From an uncultured Prevotella sp. (lineage in GTDB: Bacteria > Bacteroidota > Bacteroidia > Bacteroidales > Bacteroidaceae): DNA of 64,000 bases. Each line of letters opens with the position of its first letter. The stretch's first letter is position 1. The position numbers and the translations under genes were made by a program. Below the pieces are notes generated by a model that was not told the origin of the DNA, did no database searches, and was given only the letters and a program-made list of their open reading frames with translations. The stretch covers positions 1-64,000 of the forward strand of contig CALUHC010000021.1 of the NCBI GenBank assembly GCA_944320355.1, given 5' to 3'. Below are positions 23,613 to 32,751 of this stretch, in pieces.

Positions 23613-24782
23613 ATGACGAAAACAAATACTATTATGGAAGAAAAAGAGAACAGGGAAGCGGCCAAGGTCTACTTCACCGACTTCCGCTGCAAGCCCGATG
23701 AGGGGCCGGCAGACAAGCTGAAGAGGCTGATCAAGGCAGCCGGAATGGACAAGATAGACATGGACGGCAAGTTCGTGGCCATAAAGATGCACTTCGGCGA
23801 ACTGGGCAACATGAGCTTCCTCAGGCCCAACTACGCCCGGGCCGTGGCCGACGCGGTGAAGGCTCTGGGCGGGAAGCCATTCCTGACGGACTGCAACACA
23901 CTCTACCCAGGCAGCCGCAAGAACGCCATAGAGCACCTGTACTGCGCGTGGGAGAACGGATTCACGCCGCTGACCGTGGGCTGCCCCGTGATAATAGGCG
24001 ACGGACTGAAAGGCACCGACGACGTGGCCGTGCCGGTGAGGGGCGGCGAATATGTGAAGGAAGCCAAGATAGGCCGCGCCGTGATGGACGCCGACGTGTT
24101 CATATCGCTGACACACTTCAAGGGCCACGAGATGACCGGCTTCGGCGGAACGATAAAGAACATAGGCATGGGCTGCGGCTCGCGCGCCGGGAAGAAGGAG
24201 CAGCACAGCAACGGCAAGCCCCACATAGACCACGCAAAGTGCCGCGGATGCAGGCGGTGCATGGCCGAGTGCGCCAACAGCGGGCTGAGCTTTGACCCCG
24301 AGACGCGCAAGATGAGCGTGGTGACGGAGAACTGCGTGGGCTGCGGGCGGTGCGTGGGGGCGTGCAACTTCGACGCCATAGAGTTCACCAACGACGCTGC
24401 CATAAAGGAGCTGAACTGCCGCATGGCCGAATATACCAAGGCCGTGGTGGACGGAAGGCCGTCGTTCCACATATCGATAGTGCGCGACGTGTCGCCCACG
24501 TGCGACTGCCACGCTGGCAACGACACGCCGATAATACCCGACGTGGGTATGTTCGCATCGGCCGACCCGCTGGCCCTCGACCAGGCCTGCGCTGACGCCT
24601 GCCTCAAGCAAACGCCGCTGCCAAACAGCCAACTGGCTGACGAGATGGGCCGCGAGGGCTTCTGCGACCACCACGACCACTTCGACAACACCAACCCCAA
24701 CACCGAGTACAAGACCTGCCTCGCGCACGCCGAGAAGATAGGGCTGGGCAGCCGGACGTACGAAATAATAAGAGTAAGGTGA
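23613..24782 (+). CDS. DUF362 protein with 4Fe-4S ferredoxin domain
   Basis: 389-residue protein (or 382 from the ATG at 23634). The DUF362 region covers about residues 20-205 with KMHFGELGNMSFLRP and HFKGHEMTGFGGTIKNIGMG. A two-cluster ferredoxin domain follows: CRGCRRCMAEC and CVGCGRCVGAC, each giving four cysteines. DUF362 then resumes with VGMFASADPLALDQACADAC. Members are redox proteins of unknown substrate, found widely in anaerobes. It is cytoplasmic, with its own promoter and leader, and ends close to a convergent membrane-protein gene. I extended neither end, because the longer upstream frame runs through the leader. Confidence 0.87.
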   Translation: MTKTNTIMEEKENREAAKVYFTDFRCKPDEGPADKLKRLIKAAGMDKIDMDGKFVAIKMHFGELGNMSFLRPNYARAVADAVKALGGKPFLTDCNTLYPGSRKNAIEHLYCAWENGFTPLTVGCPVIIGDGLKGTDDVAVPVRGGEYVKEAKIGRAVMDADVFISLTHFKGHEMTGFGGTIKNIGMGCGSRAGKKEQHSNGKPHIDHAKCRGCRRCMAECANSGLSFDPETRKMSVVTENCVGCGRCVGACNFDAIEFTNDAAIKELNCRMAEYTKAVVDGRPSFHISIVRDVSPTCDCHAGNDTPIIPDVGMFASADPLALDQACADACLKQTPLPNSQLADEMGREGFCDHHDHFDNTNPNTEYKTCLAHAEKIGLGSRTYEIIRVR

Positions 24783-24805
24783 CGGAAACCATCCGCCGCA
24801 CATCA

Positions 24806-25309
24806 TCAAGTCAGAAGGAGCAGGGCCGGAAGGAGGTTGAAGCAAACCGCTATCACATATACGACAACGAACAACAGCAGGTTGAGCAAATGGTAAGAGC
24901 AGCCAACGGCCCGGGAGAGACGCGACAAGTCGGCCGCGCAGAGTGAAAACGCGCGGCGGAACGGCAGGCGGTAACGGCGCAGCACAAGCAGGAACAGGCA
25001 CACATTGAGCAGCAGCCAGACCGACGCAACGACGTATGCAATGCCCGGTGCAGGCCGGGCGCAGCGTTCACTGCCGCCAACGGCAATGGCCACAAGCGGA
25101 ACGGCTGACGACAGCACGAGCACTCCGCCCTGCAGCCAAAGGTTAACGATGACTGAAATGCGGACATAATCGAGCCCGAGCATACGCCCGAACCTGTCAA
25201 GAAACACGACGCAGAGCCGGAACAGCAGGCGGACAACACGGCCCGGCCTCTGCGGAGACACACCTACAGAACACTCGTCACGCATAGTTGAAAGCACAGG
25301 GAAAAGCAT
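24806..25309 (-). CDS. small integral membrane protein of unknown function
   Basis: Possible 167-residue membrane protein with three to four hydrophobic segments (around residues 57-77, 88-108 and 145-167). I recognise no family. It begins 17 bases downstream of the MATE transporter stop on the same strand and so is probably its co-transcribed partner, but the start is uncertain: ATG at 25309 has a weak AGGTGG upstream, and ATG at 25285 is an alternative. Serine- and arginine-rich frames on the other strands are shadows. The gene is plausible because of position and membrane pattern; no function is proposed. Confidence 0.5.
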   Translation of the reverse strand: MLFPVLSTMRDECSVGVSPQRPGRVVRLLFRLCVVFLDRFGRMLGLDYVRISVIVNLWLQGGVLVLSSAVPLVAIAVGGSERCARPAPGIAYVVASVWLLLNVCLFLLVLRRYRLPFRRAFSLCAADLSRLSRAVGCSYHLLNLLLFVVVYVIAVCFNLLPALLLLT

Positions 25310-25326
25310 TGTACACCACCTGACCG

Positions 25327-26682
25327 TCAGGCGCGGCGGCGCGAACTGACAGACCGCCAGCCCACGATGGCCGCCAGAGTGAGTGCCTCGGCGCAGGGCA
25401 TGGCAAGCCAGATGCCGGTCGAGCCAAGCGCCACGGGCAACAGGAAGAAGGCAGGCACGAGCAGCACGAGGCCGCGCAAGAGGGCGAATGCCGTAGCCTC
25501 GCGTATGCGCTCCACGCTCTGATAGTAGCCCACGATAGCCACGTTGAGTATGAAAAAAGTGACACCAAGAGCGAAATACGGCAGCCCTTCCACGGCTATG
25601 CGGCCGGCGTTGCCATCGGGATCGAAGAAGAGCGCCACCAGCCCGTGGGGGAAAAACATGAACAACAACGAAACAACAAGGCCGCAGGCAAACGACGTGG
25701 CAAAGAGCAGGCGGCGGGCCTGCAGCACGGAGTCCCAGCGAGCGGCGCCGTAGCTGTAGCTGATGATGGGCTGGGCCGACTGCGCCACGGCGTTGCCCAC
25801 GCCGAAGAAGAATGGCGTATAATAGCAGGCCACACCGAAAGCAGCCACACCGTCGTCGCCGAGATAGCGCATGAAGACGATGTTGCCGGTGAAGAAGAGC
25901 ACGGCGAGCGTCATCTCGCCCATCATGCTCGACGACCCAACGCGGCAGTGGTAGCCAATGTTGCGCACGGAGAGAGCCAGACTCTTGCGGCTCAGCTTAG
26001 GCATCTGCAGGCGCATGGTCTTGGCAAAGAACATGAGATAGGCCAGGGCCAGCACGCCGCCCGCCGTCTCGCTGATGGCCGTGGCTATGGCCGCGCCCCT
26101 GATGCCGAGGCCGAGCGGGAAAATCATGAGCCAGTCGAGGAAGATGTTCATCAGCGCGGAGACGATGTTGCACCACATGGCAAAACGCGGCGCACCGTCG
26201 AGGCGGATGATGAAAAGGCCGATGAAGCTCCACATCTGGGCCACGAAACCGGGCATCACCCAGAACAGATAGTCGCGCGAATGGGGCATGAGTGTGTCCG
26301 AACAGCCCAGCAGCCGCACCGACACCTCGGGCATGAGCATGGCCGCGAGGCACACCACGACGGCCACCACCGTGGCGAACACCATGGCCTGGGTGACGTT
26401 GAGCCGCGCCACCTTGGCCTTGCGGCGCGACAGATGGATGGAGGCCACCACCGAGCAGCCGGCTCCGACCATAAGCCCGAAGCCCGAGAAGAGCATGAAA
26501 ACCGGGGCGACTATGTTTACGGCGGCCACACCGTGGCTGCCCACTCCGTGGCCAACGAAGATGCCGTCGATGGCCGTCATGGCCGTCATAGACAGCGTTC
26601 CGAACAGTGTGGGCACCAACAGGCGGCGGAACATGGTGGCCACCTTGGTGTGCTCAAAGTCAATTGCGTCTCTGTTGTCCAT
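25327..26682 (-). CDS. MATE family multidrug/sodium antiporter
   Basis: 451-residue twelve-segment membrane transporter of the MATE (NorM/DinF-like) family, which exports cationic drugs or metabolites with Na+ or H+. The N-terminal half has PTLFGTLSMTAMTAIDGIFV near residues 24-43 and the VGAGCSVVASIHLSRR loop near 77-92; the matching C-terminal half begins near residue 230 with GSSSMMGEMTLAVLFFTGN. Length is normal. The substrate cannot be told. Its start lies 16 bases from one end of a MITE-like element (26698-26833), so the element may supply its promoter. A Crp/Fnr regulator gene lies just upstream on the same strand. Confidence 0.9.
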   Translation of the reverse strand: MDNRDAIDFEHTKVATMFRRLLVPTLFGTLSMTAMTAIDGIFVGHGVGSHGVAAVNIVAPVFMLFSGFGLMVGAGCSVVASIHLSRRKAKVARLNVTQAMVFATVVAVVVCLAAMLMPEVSVRLLGCSDTLMPHSRDYLFWVMPGFVAQMWSFIGLFIIRLDGAPRFAMWCNIVSALMNIFLDWLMIFPLGLGIRGAAIATAISETAGGVLALAYLMFFAKTMRLQMPKLSRKSLALSVRNIGYHCRVGSSSMMGEMTLAVLFFTGNIVFMRYLGDDGVAAFGVACYYTPFFFGVGNAVAQSAQPIISYSYGAARWDSVLQARRLLFATSFACGLVVSLLFMFFPHGLVALFFDPDGNAGRIAVEGLPYFALGVTFFILNVAIVGYYQSVERIREATAFALLRGLVLLVPAFFLLPVALGSTGIWLAMPCAEALTLAAIVGWRSVSSRRRA

Positions 26683-26697
26683 ATCTTTACTTGTTTT

Positions 26698-26833
26698 TTA
26701 CCCAAAACGGCCATTATACCGCCAGGGATATGTTTTTTATTCCTTTTCAGTCTTTCCAAGTGCATTCGTCCTGCCGACGTGCAGATTGGCAGAACGAAAT
26801 CACTTTGGACTCTAATGACCGATTGGGGGTTAA
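26698..26833. mobile_element. MITE-like element (copy 1, plus orientation, shorter form)
   Basis: Ends TTACCCAAAACGGCCATTAT and ATGACCGATTGGGGGTTAA are inverted relatives. The body TTTCCAAGTGCATTCGTCCT then GCCGACGTGCAGATTGGCAG matches the copy at 27676-27873 in reverse, but lacks its internal hairpin of about 60 bases. It abuts the MATE gene start. Confidence 0.7.
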
Positions 26834-27066
26834 CGCCGGTGGAGGCAGCGCGCGAACGAATCATGCCGGACAGAATGATTGGCATTACCCATTCATCTTA
26901 TCCGGCATTTGACCTCGCAAACGTCACTATACCCTCCGATGCGGCTTCTGTTCATTACCATATTGGGCCACCAGCACGCACACCGCCACTGACAGTGCGA
27001 GCCACGCAAGCCCGTTACGGGGGTGCAAAGGTAAGCAAAAAATCGCACACGACCAAATATCCGGAA

Positions 27067-27654
27067 CTACCGGCCTCCGTCTTTCGCGCCGGCCAGCAAG
27101 GCTCTTATGCGGCTCAATGACTGCACTGTGACGCCGATATATGACGCTATGCACTTCATCGGAACCTGCTTCACCACCTCAGGATAGTCGTCGAGCAAGG
27201 CCATATAACGGTCCAAGGCTGTCTGCTTCCACAGGTCTATATGCCAGTTCTCATATAACAGAACAAAGTTCTCAAGCACCTTGCGCCCAAGGTTGGCCAT
27301 GGCAATGGAGGAAGAGAAGCGCCTGTTAAGCTCTCCCTTAGGCAGGCACACGGCCTCACTGTCGGTAACAGACTCGATGGCGAGACGCGAGGGGCGGTCG
27401 GAGACATAGCCCCAAACGGAGAAAAGCACCTCGCCAGGCACGCCAAACCATGCGGTGGCCTCCTCGCCGTCCTTGAAACGATAGCCGCGCCATATACCAC
27501 GGACGAGCAAGTAAACGCTACTGTCAGTCTCGCCCTGGCGCACAACGATCTCACCACGGGCGAAACTACGGCGGGGCATACCATCTATGAGCCTGAGAAC
27601 CTCGTCCACGCCAAGCCCCTGCCTGGCCGAAACGGCCTCTATCCAACTTCCCAT
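27067..27654 (-). CDS. Crp/Fnr family transcription regulator
   Basis: 195-residue regulator. The N-terminal cyclic-nucleotide-binding-like beta barrel (about residues 20-115) has FARGEIVVRQGETDSSVYLL followed by VRGIWRGY. The C-terminal helical part has the Bacteroidetes form of the winged helix-turn-helix: DDYPEVVKQVPMKCIASYIG then VTVQSLSRIR, near residues 153-183. No iron-sulfur cysteines of Fnr type are seen. Its ligand is unknown. It is flanked by two MITE-like elements in opposite orientation (26698-26833 and 27676-27873), the latter 22 bases upstream of the start codon. It may control the adjacent MATE exporter; this is inference from position. Confidence 0.85.
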   Translation of the reverse strand: MGSWIEAVSARQGLGVDEVLRLIDGMPRRSFARGEIVVRQGETDSSVYLLVRGIWRGYRFKDGEEATAWFGVPGEVLFSVWGYVSDRPSRLAIESVTDSEAVCLPKGELNRRFSSSIAMANLGRKVLENFVLLYENWHIDLWKQTALDRYMALLDDYPEVVKQVPMKCIASYIGVTVQSLSRIRALLAGAKDGGR

Positions 27655-27675
27655 ACCGGTATTTTAAGAAGCTGT

Positions 27676-27873
27676 TTTAACCCAAATCGGTCATTAGAGT
27701 CCAAAGTGATTTCGTCTTGCCGGCGTGCAGATTGGCAGTCGCCTTTGTCGAAGGCGTAGCGGGCCGTCGAGACAAAGCGGCTGACAAGATGCCGCTGGCA
27801 GGGCGAAAGCACTTGGAAAGCCTGAAAAGTAACAAAAATATATTCCTGGCGGTATAATGCGATTTTGGTTAAA
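27676..27873. mobile_element. MITE-like element (copy 2, minus orientation, full form)
   Basis: Left end TTTAACCCAAATCGGTCATT and right end ATAATGCGATTTTGGTTAAA are terminal inverted repeats with a few differences. Internal hairpin: CGCCTTTGTC (27731-27740) with GACAAAGCGG (27769-27778). No coding capacity. No clear target duplication was found at the borders. The interval 27874-28080 beyond it holds no gene. Confidence 0.75.
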
Positions 27874-28080
27874 CCAAAAGCAATAGCAGACGCAGCCACC
27901 CCACTCTGTTGACTTTTACATACCTGCACTCAAAGCACGGAGGCCGACAGGCAAGGAATCGGACAAAAACAGCCAAGCCGCTTCCACCTCGCAACGGAGG
28001 CGGAGACGGCTTGAGCCATGAATCATTCCGCAAGATGCCACAAACGCATCTGCGCTTGTCGCCGTGACAGGACGCCCGGC

Positions 28081-29520
28081 TTACTTCGTGGTAAGCGTAA
28101 GAGCCTGCTTTGCTATCTCGTTCTCGGGGTCGATGGCAAGAATCTTGTTCCAATAAGAAGTGGAGGTTTCCTTGGCCGTTGGGTCGTTCTGCATCTGAAG
28201 GAGATAGTAGTAACCGAGGTAACGGTAGCACTCCACGAGGCGGGCATTGTCAGTTGACGACTTATCGGGACGCGGCTCGATGATGCTCACCACCTTCTCA
28301 TAGTAAGGCTTGGCAAGACCGTCTTTTGTCTCGGGGTCAATATAGGAGTTGACACGTGCACGCATAAAGGTGACATACTCTGTTGCGTCGGGGAACTTCT
28401 GCTCCATGTCCACATACACCTGCTCGGCCTTCTTGAACATATCAATGCGGGCTGAATCGGCCAAAGTGTCGGCATACTGGATGTAGATCTGAGCCAGCTC
28501 TGCCACGTCGTTGGCAGAAGGTGTGCCGAGAGTCTTAAGGTAATCCTGATAGCTCGTTATGGCGTTATCGTAATCCTCGTTCTCAAGGTAGCAGTCTGAA
28601 AGCTGCTTTATAACGCCTGCGCGCTTCTCGTTGTTGTCTATTTCCTGCTCAAGTGCCTTCTTGTACATCTCAATGGCCTTTGGGAACTCCTTGTTGCCGT
28701 TGTAGGCGTTGCCATAGTAAGTATAGTCATAATAGGAGAACTTTGCGCTGTCGGACTTGTTGAAGAGCGCGTCTGCGTATGCCAAAGCGTTGGCAAAGTC
28801 CTTCAAGTCTGTGCAGTTGAAGAAGGCAAGGCGATTGAAAGCGGCGTCGCGGGGCATCTTGGAGAGTCCGAACTTGGCCACTTCAAGGCTCTCGTTGTAC
28901 TTCTGGCCGAAGTAGAGGGCCATGGCATACTCAGTGAGCTGGTGCTCGTCAAGAACGTTGCGGTCTGCCTTGGCATAGCTCTCGGCTGCCTTGGAGAATT
29001 CGTTTGAGATGTAATAGATGTGACCGATCATGGCATCCACGGCAACATCGGGACGCTCGGCACGCAGTTTTTCGAGGCACTCAACAGCCCCTGCCGGGTC
29101 TATCTTGCGGTAAACGCTTGCATATTTATAATACGGATCGGGGTTCTTTGGGTCGAAATATATGGCCTGTGTATAATATCCGGCAGCACCGCCACCGTCG
29201 TTCTTGAATGCGGCGATATCGCCAAGAAGCATGAACGCAGGCGCATACTCCTTGTTGGCCTTCATGGCATACTCTGCATATTGCACCGCATTGACCGTAT
29301 CCTTGTTCTCAAGGAAGGCGCGACCCATGGCCACGAGCACATCTTCGTTCTTCTTGTTCTTCTTGTAGACAGCCTTCACCTGGTCCTCCAAATCGGCAGG
29401 CTTGCTCTTTATTACATTGGTTATGGCATCAATAGTGGCCTTGTTGTCGTCCTGAGCCATCGCCGGCATACCAATGGCCAGCACAAAAGTTCCGATAAAT
29501 AAATACTTCAGTCTCTTCAT
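28081..29520 (-). CDS. exported tetratricopeptide repeat protein of the TonB operon
   Basis: 479-residue protein with signal peptide (MKRLKYLFIGTFVLAIGMPA) and TPR repeats over most of its length. Examples are helix pairs around residues 60-95, 100-130 (APAFMLLGDIAAFKNDGG) and 250-290 (YGNAYNGNKEFPKAIEMYKK). It is the last gene of the exbB-exbD-exbD-tonB-pstS-TPR operon typical of Bacteroidales, and starts 109 bases after the pstS-like stop. TPR proteins here are thought to act as periplasmic scaffolds; the exact job is unknown. I start at MKRLKYL because it begins the signal peptide; the frame further upstream has no conserved sequence. Confidence 0.85.
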   Translation of the reverse strand: MKRLKYLFIGTFVLAIGMPAMAQDDNKATIDAITNVIKSKPADLEDQVKAVYKKNKKNEDVLVAMGRAFLENKDTVNAVQYAEYAMKANKEYAPAFMLLGDIAAFKNDGGGAAGYYTQAIYFDPKNPDPYYKYASVYRKIDPAGAVECLEKLRAERPDVAVDAMIGHIYYISNEFSKAAESYAKADRNVLDEHQLTEYAMALYFGQKYNESLEVAKFGLSKMPRDAAFNRLAFFNCTDLKDFANALAYADALFNKSDSAKFSYYDYTYYGNAYNGNKEFPKAIEMYKKALEQEIDNNEKRAGVIKQLSDCYLENEDYDNAITSYQDYLKTLGTPSANDVAELAQIYIQYADTLADSARIDMFKKAEQVYVDMEQKFPDATEYVTFMRARVNSYIDPETKDGLAKPYYEKVVSIIEPRPDKSSTDNARLVECYRYLGYYYLLQMQNDPTAKETSTSYWNKILAIDPENEIAKQALTLTTK

Positions 29521-29629
29521 ATTAAATCTGTTATTGCTTGTAATTCGATTGTCCCTACGGCAACGCAACAGCCGCGGCAACTTATAATCCCGCAGTCTTG
29601 CCACAGGCCACACGCCCATGGCACACAGC

Positions 29630-30592
29630 TCACTCGTCGCTTACGTTGACTTCCCGTACAGTCATGTTGCCCCTATACGGCAACAGACCTGCCTTGAACA
29701 TTATCAACTGGCCGCGATAATCGGCCGACATGAAATTGGCAAATCCCCACGGCAGGCCGTGACGGGGGTCGTTAAGCAAAGCGTAAATGGTGCGGATGAG
29801 CGGATAATTGCGGTTGTAGAGATAAAACTGGTACGGTTTCCAGCTGCTCTCTATGGTGGCAGGGTGTATCTTGCTCACGCCCATCACCGTGATATTGCGC
29901 TTGAAAGTCACATTGGTAGTGTCGCGCTTGTCATTGAGCCAATTGGATCCGATGATGCCGATGGCATTGGGATGCTTCTCAACGAAGTCAATGACCTCGG
30001 CCGATTTCTTCACGGCATAGATGTTCGGACTGTTTATGGGCTTCCCACCAAGCAGAGAATCAACGCAATAATGCACCGTGCTCGACTGCTTGTTGTCGAA
30101 AGCCACCTCGATATCTCCAAGCTTGGAGCCGGGCCGCAAGGCACTCCACGACTTCACCTGCCCGCTCAACACCTGCCTGATTTCCTGCACGGAAATGATT
30201 GAATCGGGATTGCTGTTGTTGACAATCAACGCCAACCCGTCCAAGGCAATGGGGATGGCCATGGGCTGGAACTTGCGGTCGCGGAGGTTCTGCAACTCCT
30301 TACGGGTGAAATTGCGCGAGGTGATTGCCAGCCAGACCTCCTCCTTCATCAGCATGTTCACGCCGTCAAGCTCGTTGGTATAAATGGGGGTGAGCTTGGC
30401 ATTCGGGTAGACTGTCTCGAAAATCTCGCGCTCTTCATCAATAATAGGACTGAAACTCTCATCAGAGACAAACTTGATTGCCCCTGATGAATAAGTATCA
30501 GTCCTACCATTTTTAGGCTTGTCATGGCACGAAGCCAGCAAGCCTAAAAAGAGAGTTAATCCAACAAAAACGTTGAATGGTTTAATCTTCAT
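29630..30592 (-). CDS. PstS-like phosphate-binding lipoprotein
   Basis: 320-residue periplasmic binding protein of the PstS family. The signal peptide ends in a lipobox (GLLASC, Cys near residue 22). The body has KFVSDESFSPIIDEEREIFE near 40-59, an AIPIALDGLALIVNNSNPDS segment near 113-132, then VQEIRQVLSGQVKSW, the PstS-like hinge region. It lacks a neighbouring pstCAB transporter; instead it sits in the TonB operon, 2 bases after tonB. In this setting it may not feed an ABC importer at all. I therefore give no gene symbol. Start is the ATG that opens the signal peptide. Confidence 0.85.
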   Translation of the reverse strand: MKIKPFNVFVGLTLFLGLLASCHDKPKNGRTDTYSSGAIKFVSDESFSPIIDEEREIFETVYPNAKLTPIYTNELDGVNMLMKEEVWLAITSRNFTRKELQNLRDRKFQPMAIPIALDGLALIVNNSNPDSIISVQEIRQVLSGQVKSWSALRPGSKLGDIEVAFDNKQSSTVHYCVDSLLGGKPINSPNIYAVKKSAEVIDFVEKHPNAIGIIGSNWLNDKRDTTNVTFKRNITVMGVSKIHPATIESSWKPYQFYLYNRNYPLIRTIYALLNDPRHGLPWGFANFMSADYRGQLIMFKAGLLPYRGNMTVREVNVSDE

Positions 30593-30594
30593 TA

Positions 30595-31422
30595 CTACTG
30601 CAATCTGAATGTCACAGGAACAGTGTACTTAACGCGCACGGGAGAGCCGTTCTGCTTACCGGGAATCCACTTGGGCATACCGGCAACCACGCGCGAAGCC
30701 TCCTTGTCAAGCGATGGGTCGACAGACTTGATCACCTTCACATCGGTGATAGAACCGTCACGCTCAACCACGAAAGTAACAATCACACGACCCTGAACAC
30801 CATTCTCCTCAGCAATAGCAGGATACTTGATGTGGGTAGAAAGGTACTCGAAGAGAGCGGCATCACCACCAGGGAACTGGGGCATCTGCTCCACAACATC
30901 AAACACCTGTTCCTCTGCGGGCTTCTCCTGGGCAATCACTTCCTTGGCCTTGAGCACCTCGCCGGCAGCCTCATCGTTACCCTTCACATCGAAAGAACCG
31001 ATGGCTACGGCTGTCTTGGCGAGATCGTCCTGAGACTTAAGCTCATCCTCGGGAGCCACGTCCTCGTCCTTCTTGATGACAGGAGCGGTGAACTTGACGG
31101 AGCTCTTCACTTTCTCCACCACTTTCTGCTCCATCTCAACCTTGACGGGTTCCTTGCGCTCCACCTTAGCTTCCTTCTTCTGGGCCAGCTTAGACAGCTC
31201 AACGTCAGTCTCTATGGCTACCTTCTTAGGCATAGCGTTCTCGATAGCCACCTTTGCCAGCACAATAGCGACAATCAAGGCGATACCGACAAGCACGCTG
31301 ACAAGCGATGCAAGGTTACGCCTTCCGGTGTTCTTGCGCAGACGATAGGCACCATAAGACTGGTTTTTGCCTTCAAAGACGAGATCGACCCAGTTATTGT
31401 CTATAAGATCTATTTTCGACAT
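30595..31422 (-). CDS. tonB: energy transducer TonB
   Basis: 275-residue protein that carries proton-motive energy to outer-membrane TonB-dependent transporters. The first 35 residues are cytoplasmic (NQSYGAYRLRKNTGRRNL). One membrane helix follows (LVSVLVGIALIVAIVLA). A periplasmic linker is rich in Lys, Glu and Val (residues about 75-170). The C-terminal TonB domain has EQMPQFPGGDAALFEYLSTH near 187-206 and GRVIVTFVVERDGSITDVKV near 219-238, ending PVTFRLQ. It is read with two exbD genes and exbB, and 37 bases separate it from exbD. The organism must have SusC-type receptors elsewhere; none lies within this window. Confidence 0.93.
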   Translation of the reverse strand: MSKIDLIDNNWVDLVFEGKNQSYGAYRLRKNTGRRNLASLVSVLVGIALIVAIVLAKVAIENAMPKKVAIETDVELSKLAQKKEAKVERKEPVKVEMEQKVVEKVKSSVKFTAPVIKKDEDVAPEDELKSQDDLAKTAVAIGSFDVKGNDEAAGEVLKAKEVIAQEKPAEEQVFDVVEQMPQFPGGDAALFEYLSTHIKYPAIAEENGVQGRVIVTFVVERDGSITDVKVIKSVDPSLDKEASRVVAGMPKWIPGKQNGSPVRVKYTVPVTFRLQ

Positions 31423-31459
31423 AGTCTTTCTGTTTTAAATCTTCACAGTCACTGATTAA

Positions 31460-32107
31460 TTACTTAACACCCTTCTGAGCAAGCAGCTTCTCGTCGTCAG
31501 GGCTAATCTTGTCAATGACATATTTACCAATACTGCAAATCTGCATCTCGTCGAGAGCTTCAACCAAATTGTTGTAATTGGCTGTGTCCAAAGGCTTGAT
31601 AATGATGGTCAGAGTAGGAATCTTCTCACCATTAAGATTACCTTTCCTAAGCTCATCAAGCTCCTTGCGGTACTGTTCGTCGGTCATGGTAGAGCCAACA
31701 GCAGTTTTCCGCGCATCAAGGTCGGCCTTGGCCTTCATGATTCGGGCCACAGGGTTGATGCCTTCCTCAGTGGTGTGCTTGATGAGGACATCGCGTATGC
31801 CCTGCCTTCCCCACGTAGTCTCCTTGATACAATCAGGGTTGTCATACTGCGGGATGCCTGCGACATAGTAAATCTTGTCGTTTGCACCGAGGAAAATGGT
31901 GATGGTGTGCGAAGCCTTTGTCACCGATTTCTCCTCGTCTGACAGCTTCTGGTCATTAGACGGCATGGTAAGCTGCATAGACATGGGCTTGCTGAGGGTT
32001 GTACAGAGCATGAAGAACGTGATAAGAAGCATCATCATGTCCACCATAGGCGTGAAGTCCACGCGGGTGTTCATTTTCTTCTGCTTGCTTGCTACTTTTT
32101 TTGCCAT
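31460..32107 (-). CDS. exbD: biopolymer transport protein ExbD (second copy)
   Basis: 215-residue single-pass protein of the proton channel. The cytoplasmic N-terminus is basic (KQKKMNTRVDFTPMVDMMML), and the membrane helix carries the conserved Asp (FTPMVDM, about residue 23). The periplasmic part is longer than in E. coli ExbD and includes a QYDNPDCIKETTWGRQGIRD segment typical of Bacteroidetes. It follows the first exbD by 3 bases and precedes tonB. The two paralogues probably form a mixed dimer inside the ExbB pentamer; that pairing is inferred. Confidence 0.9.
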   Translation of the reverse strand: MAKKVASKQKKMNTRVDFTPMVDMMMLLITFFMLCTTLSKPMSMQLTMPSNDQKLSDEEKSVTKASHTITIFLGANDKIYYVAGIPQYDNPDCIKETTWGRQGIRDVLIKHTTEEGINPVARIMKAKADLDARKTAVGSTMTDEQYRKELDELRKGNLNGEKIPTLTIIIKPLDTANYNNLVEALDEMQICSIGKYVIDKISPDDEKLLAQKGVK

Positions 32108-32110
32108 GTA

Positions 32111-32725
32111 TCAATCCTCCCCTGAAGTTTTAAGATTGGTAATCAGTTGATAACGGTTCTCGTTCATGTCCTGGAGCTCGGACATCATTGTCTTCACAAC
32201 CTTGTAAGGCGTCTTTGCGTCGCACTTGATTGCAATCTTGATGTCGGGGTTGGCCTCACGCGCGGCCTTCACCCACTCCTGGAACTCGCTCATTCCGCCA
32301 TCGATGCTGTCGGTGGGGATGCCGAGCGTCTTGATCTTTTCGGCCATCTGTTCTTTCTCGAGGGCGAGATAGTTGCCCAACACGCTCAGCGGTGCTCCGA
32401 TCATCGACTCCTGGCTGAAGTTCTTCAGCTGCTGGCCGTTCAGCGAGATGCCGAACTTGTCGGTGACGGTCTGGAGCATGGCGTTCATGTTGTTCTTGTT
32501 CTCAGTACCGAGGAATATCTTGCCATCGTTTCCGACGAGGATTGTCAAGACATCATTCTCCGGCACTTTGACCTCGGACACCGAGCTTGGCGTGTTGACT
32601 TGTATTGGTTCCGGCTGCAAGAATGTTGATGTCAACATGAAGAAGCACAGAAGCAACGTCATCACGTCAGACATTGGTGTCATGTCTATCCAGATGTCCT
32701 TTTTCTGTATTTTTATTTTACCCAT
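32111..32725 (-). CDS. exbD: biopolymer transport protein ExbD (first copy)
   Basis: 204-residue ExbD paralogue. The basic start GKIKIQKKDIWIDMTPMSDV leads into the membrane helix (MTLLLCFFMLTSTFL); the conserved Asp is in MTPMSDV near residue 19. The periplasmic domain ends in DMNENRYQLITNLKTSGED. It lies 26 bases after exbB and 3 bases before the second exbD. It differs from its neighbour throughout the periplasmic half, so the pair is an old duplication. Together with ExbB and TonB it uses the proton gradient across the inner membrane to power outer-membrane import. Confidence 0.9.
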   Translation of the reverse strand: MGKIKIQKKDIWIDMTPMSDVMTLLLCFFMLTSTFLQPEPIQVNTPSSVSEVKVPENDVLTILVGNDGKIFLGTENKNNMNAMLQTVTDKFGISLNGQQLKNFSQESMIGAPLSVLGNYLALEKEQMAEKIKTLGIPTDSIDGGMSEFQEWVKAAREANPDIKIAIKCDAKTPYKVVKTMMSELQDMNENRYQLITNLKTSGED

Positions 32726-32751
32726 TAGTTTTTATTTAAAAGGTAAAACAA

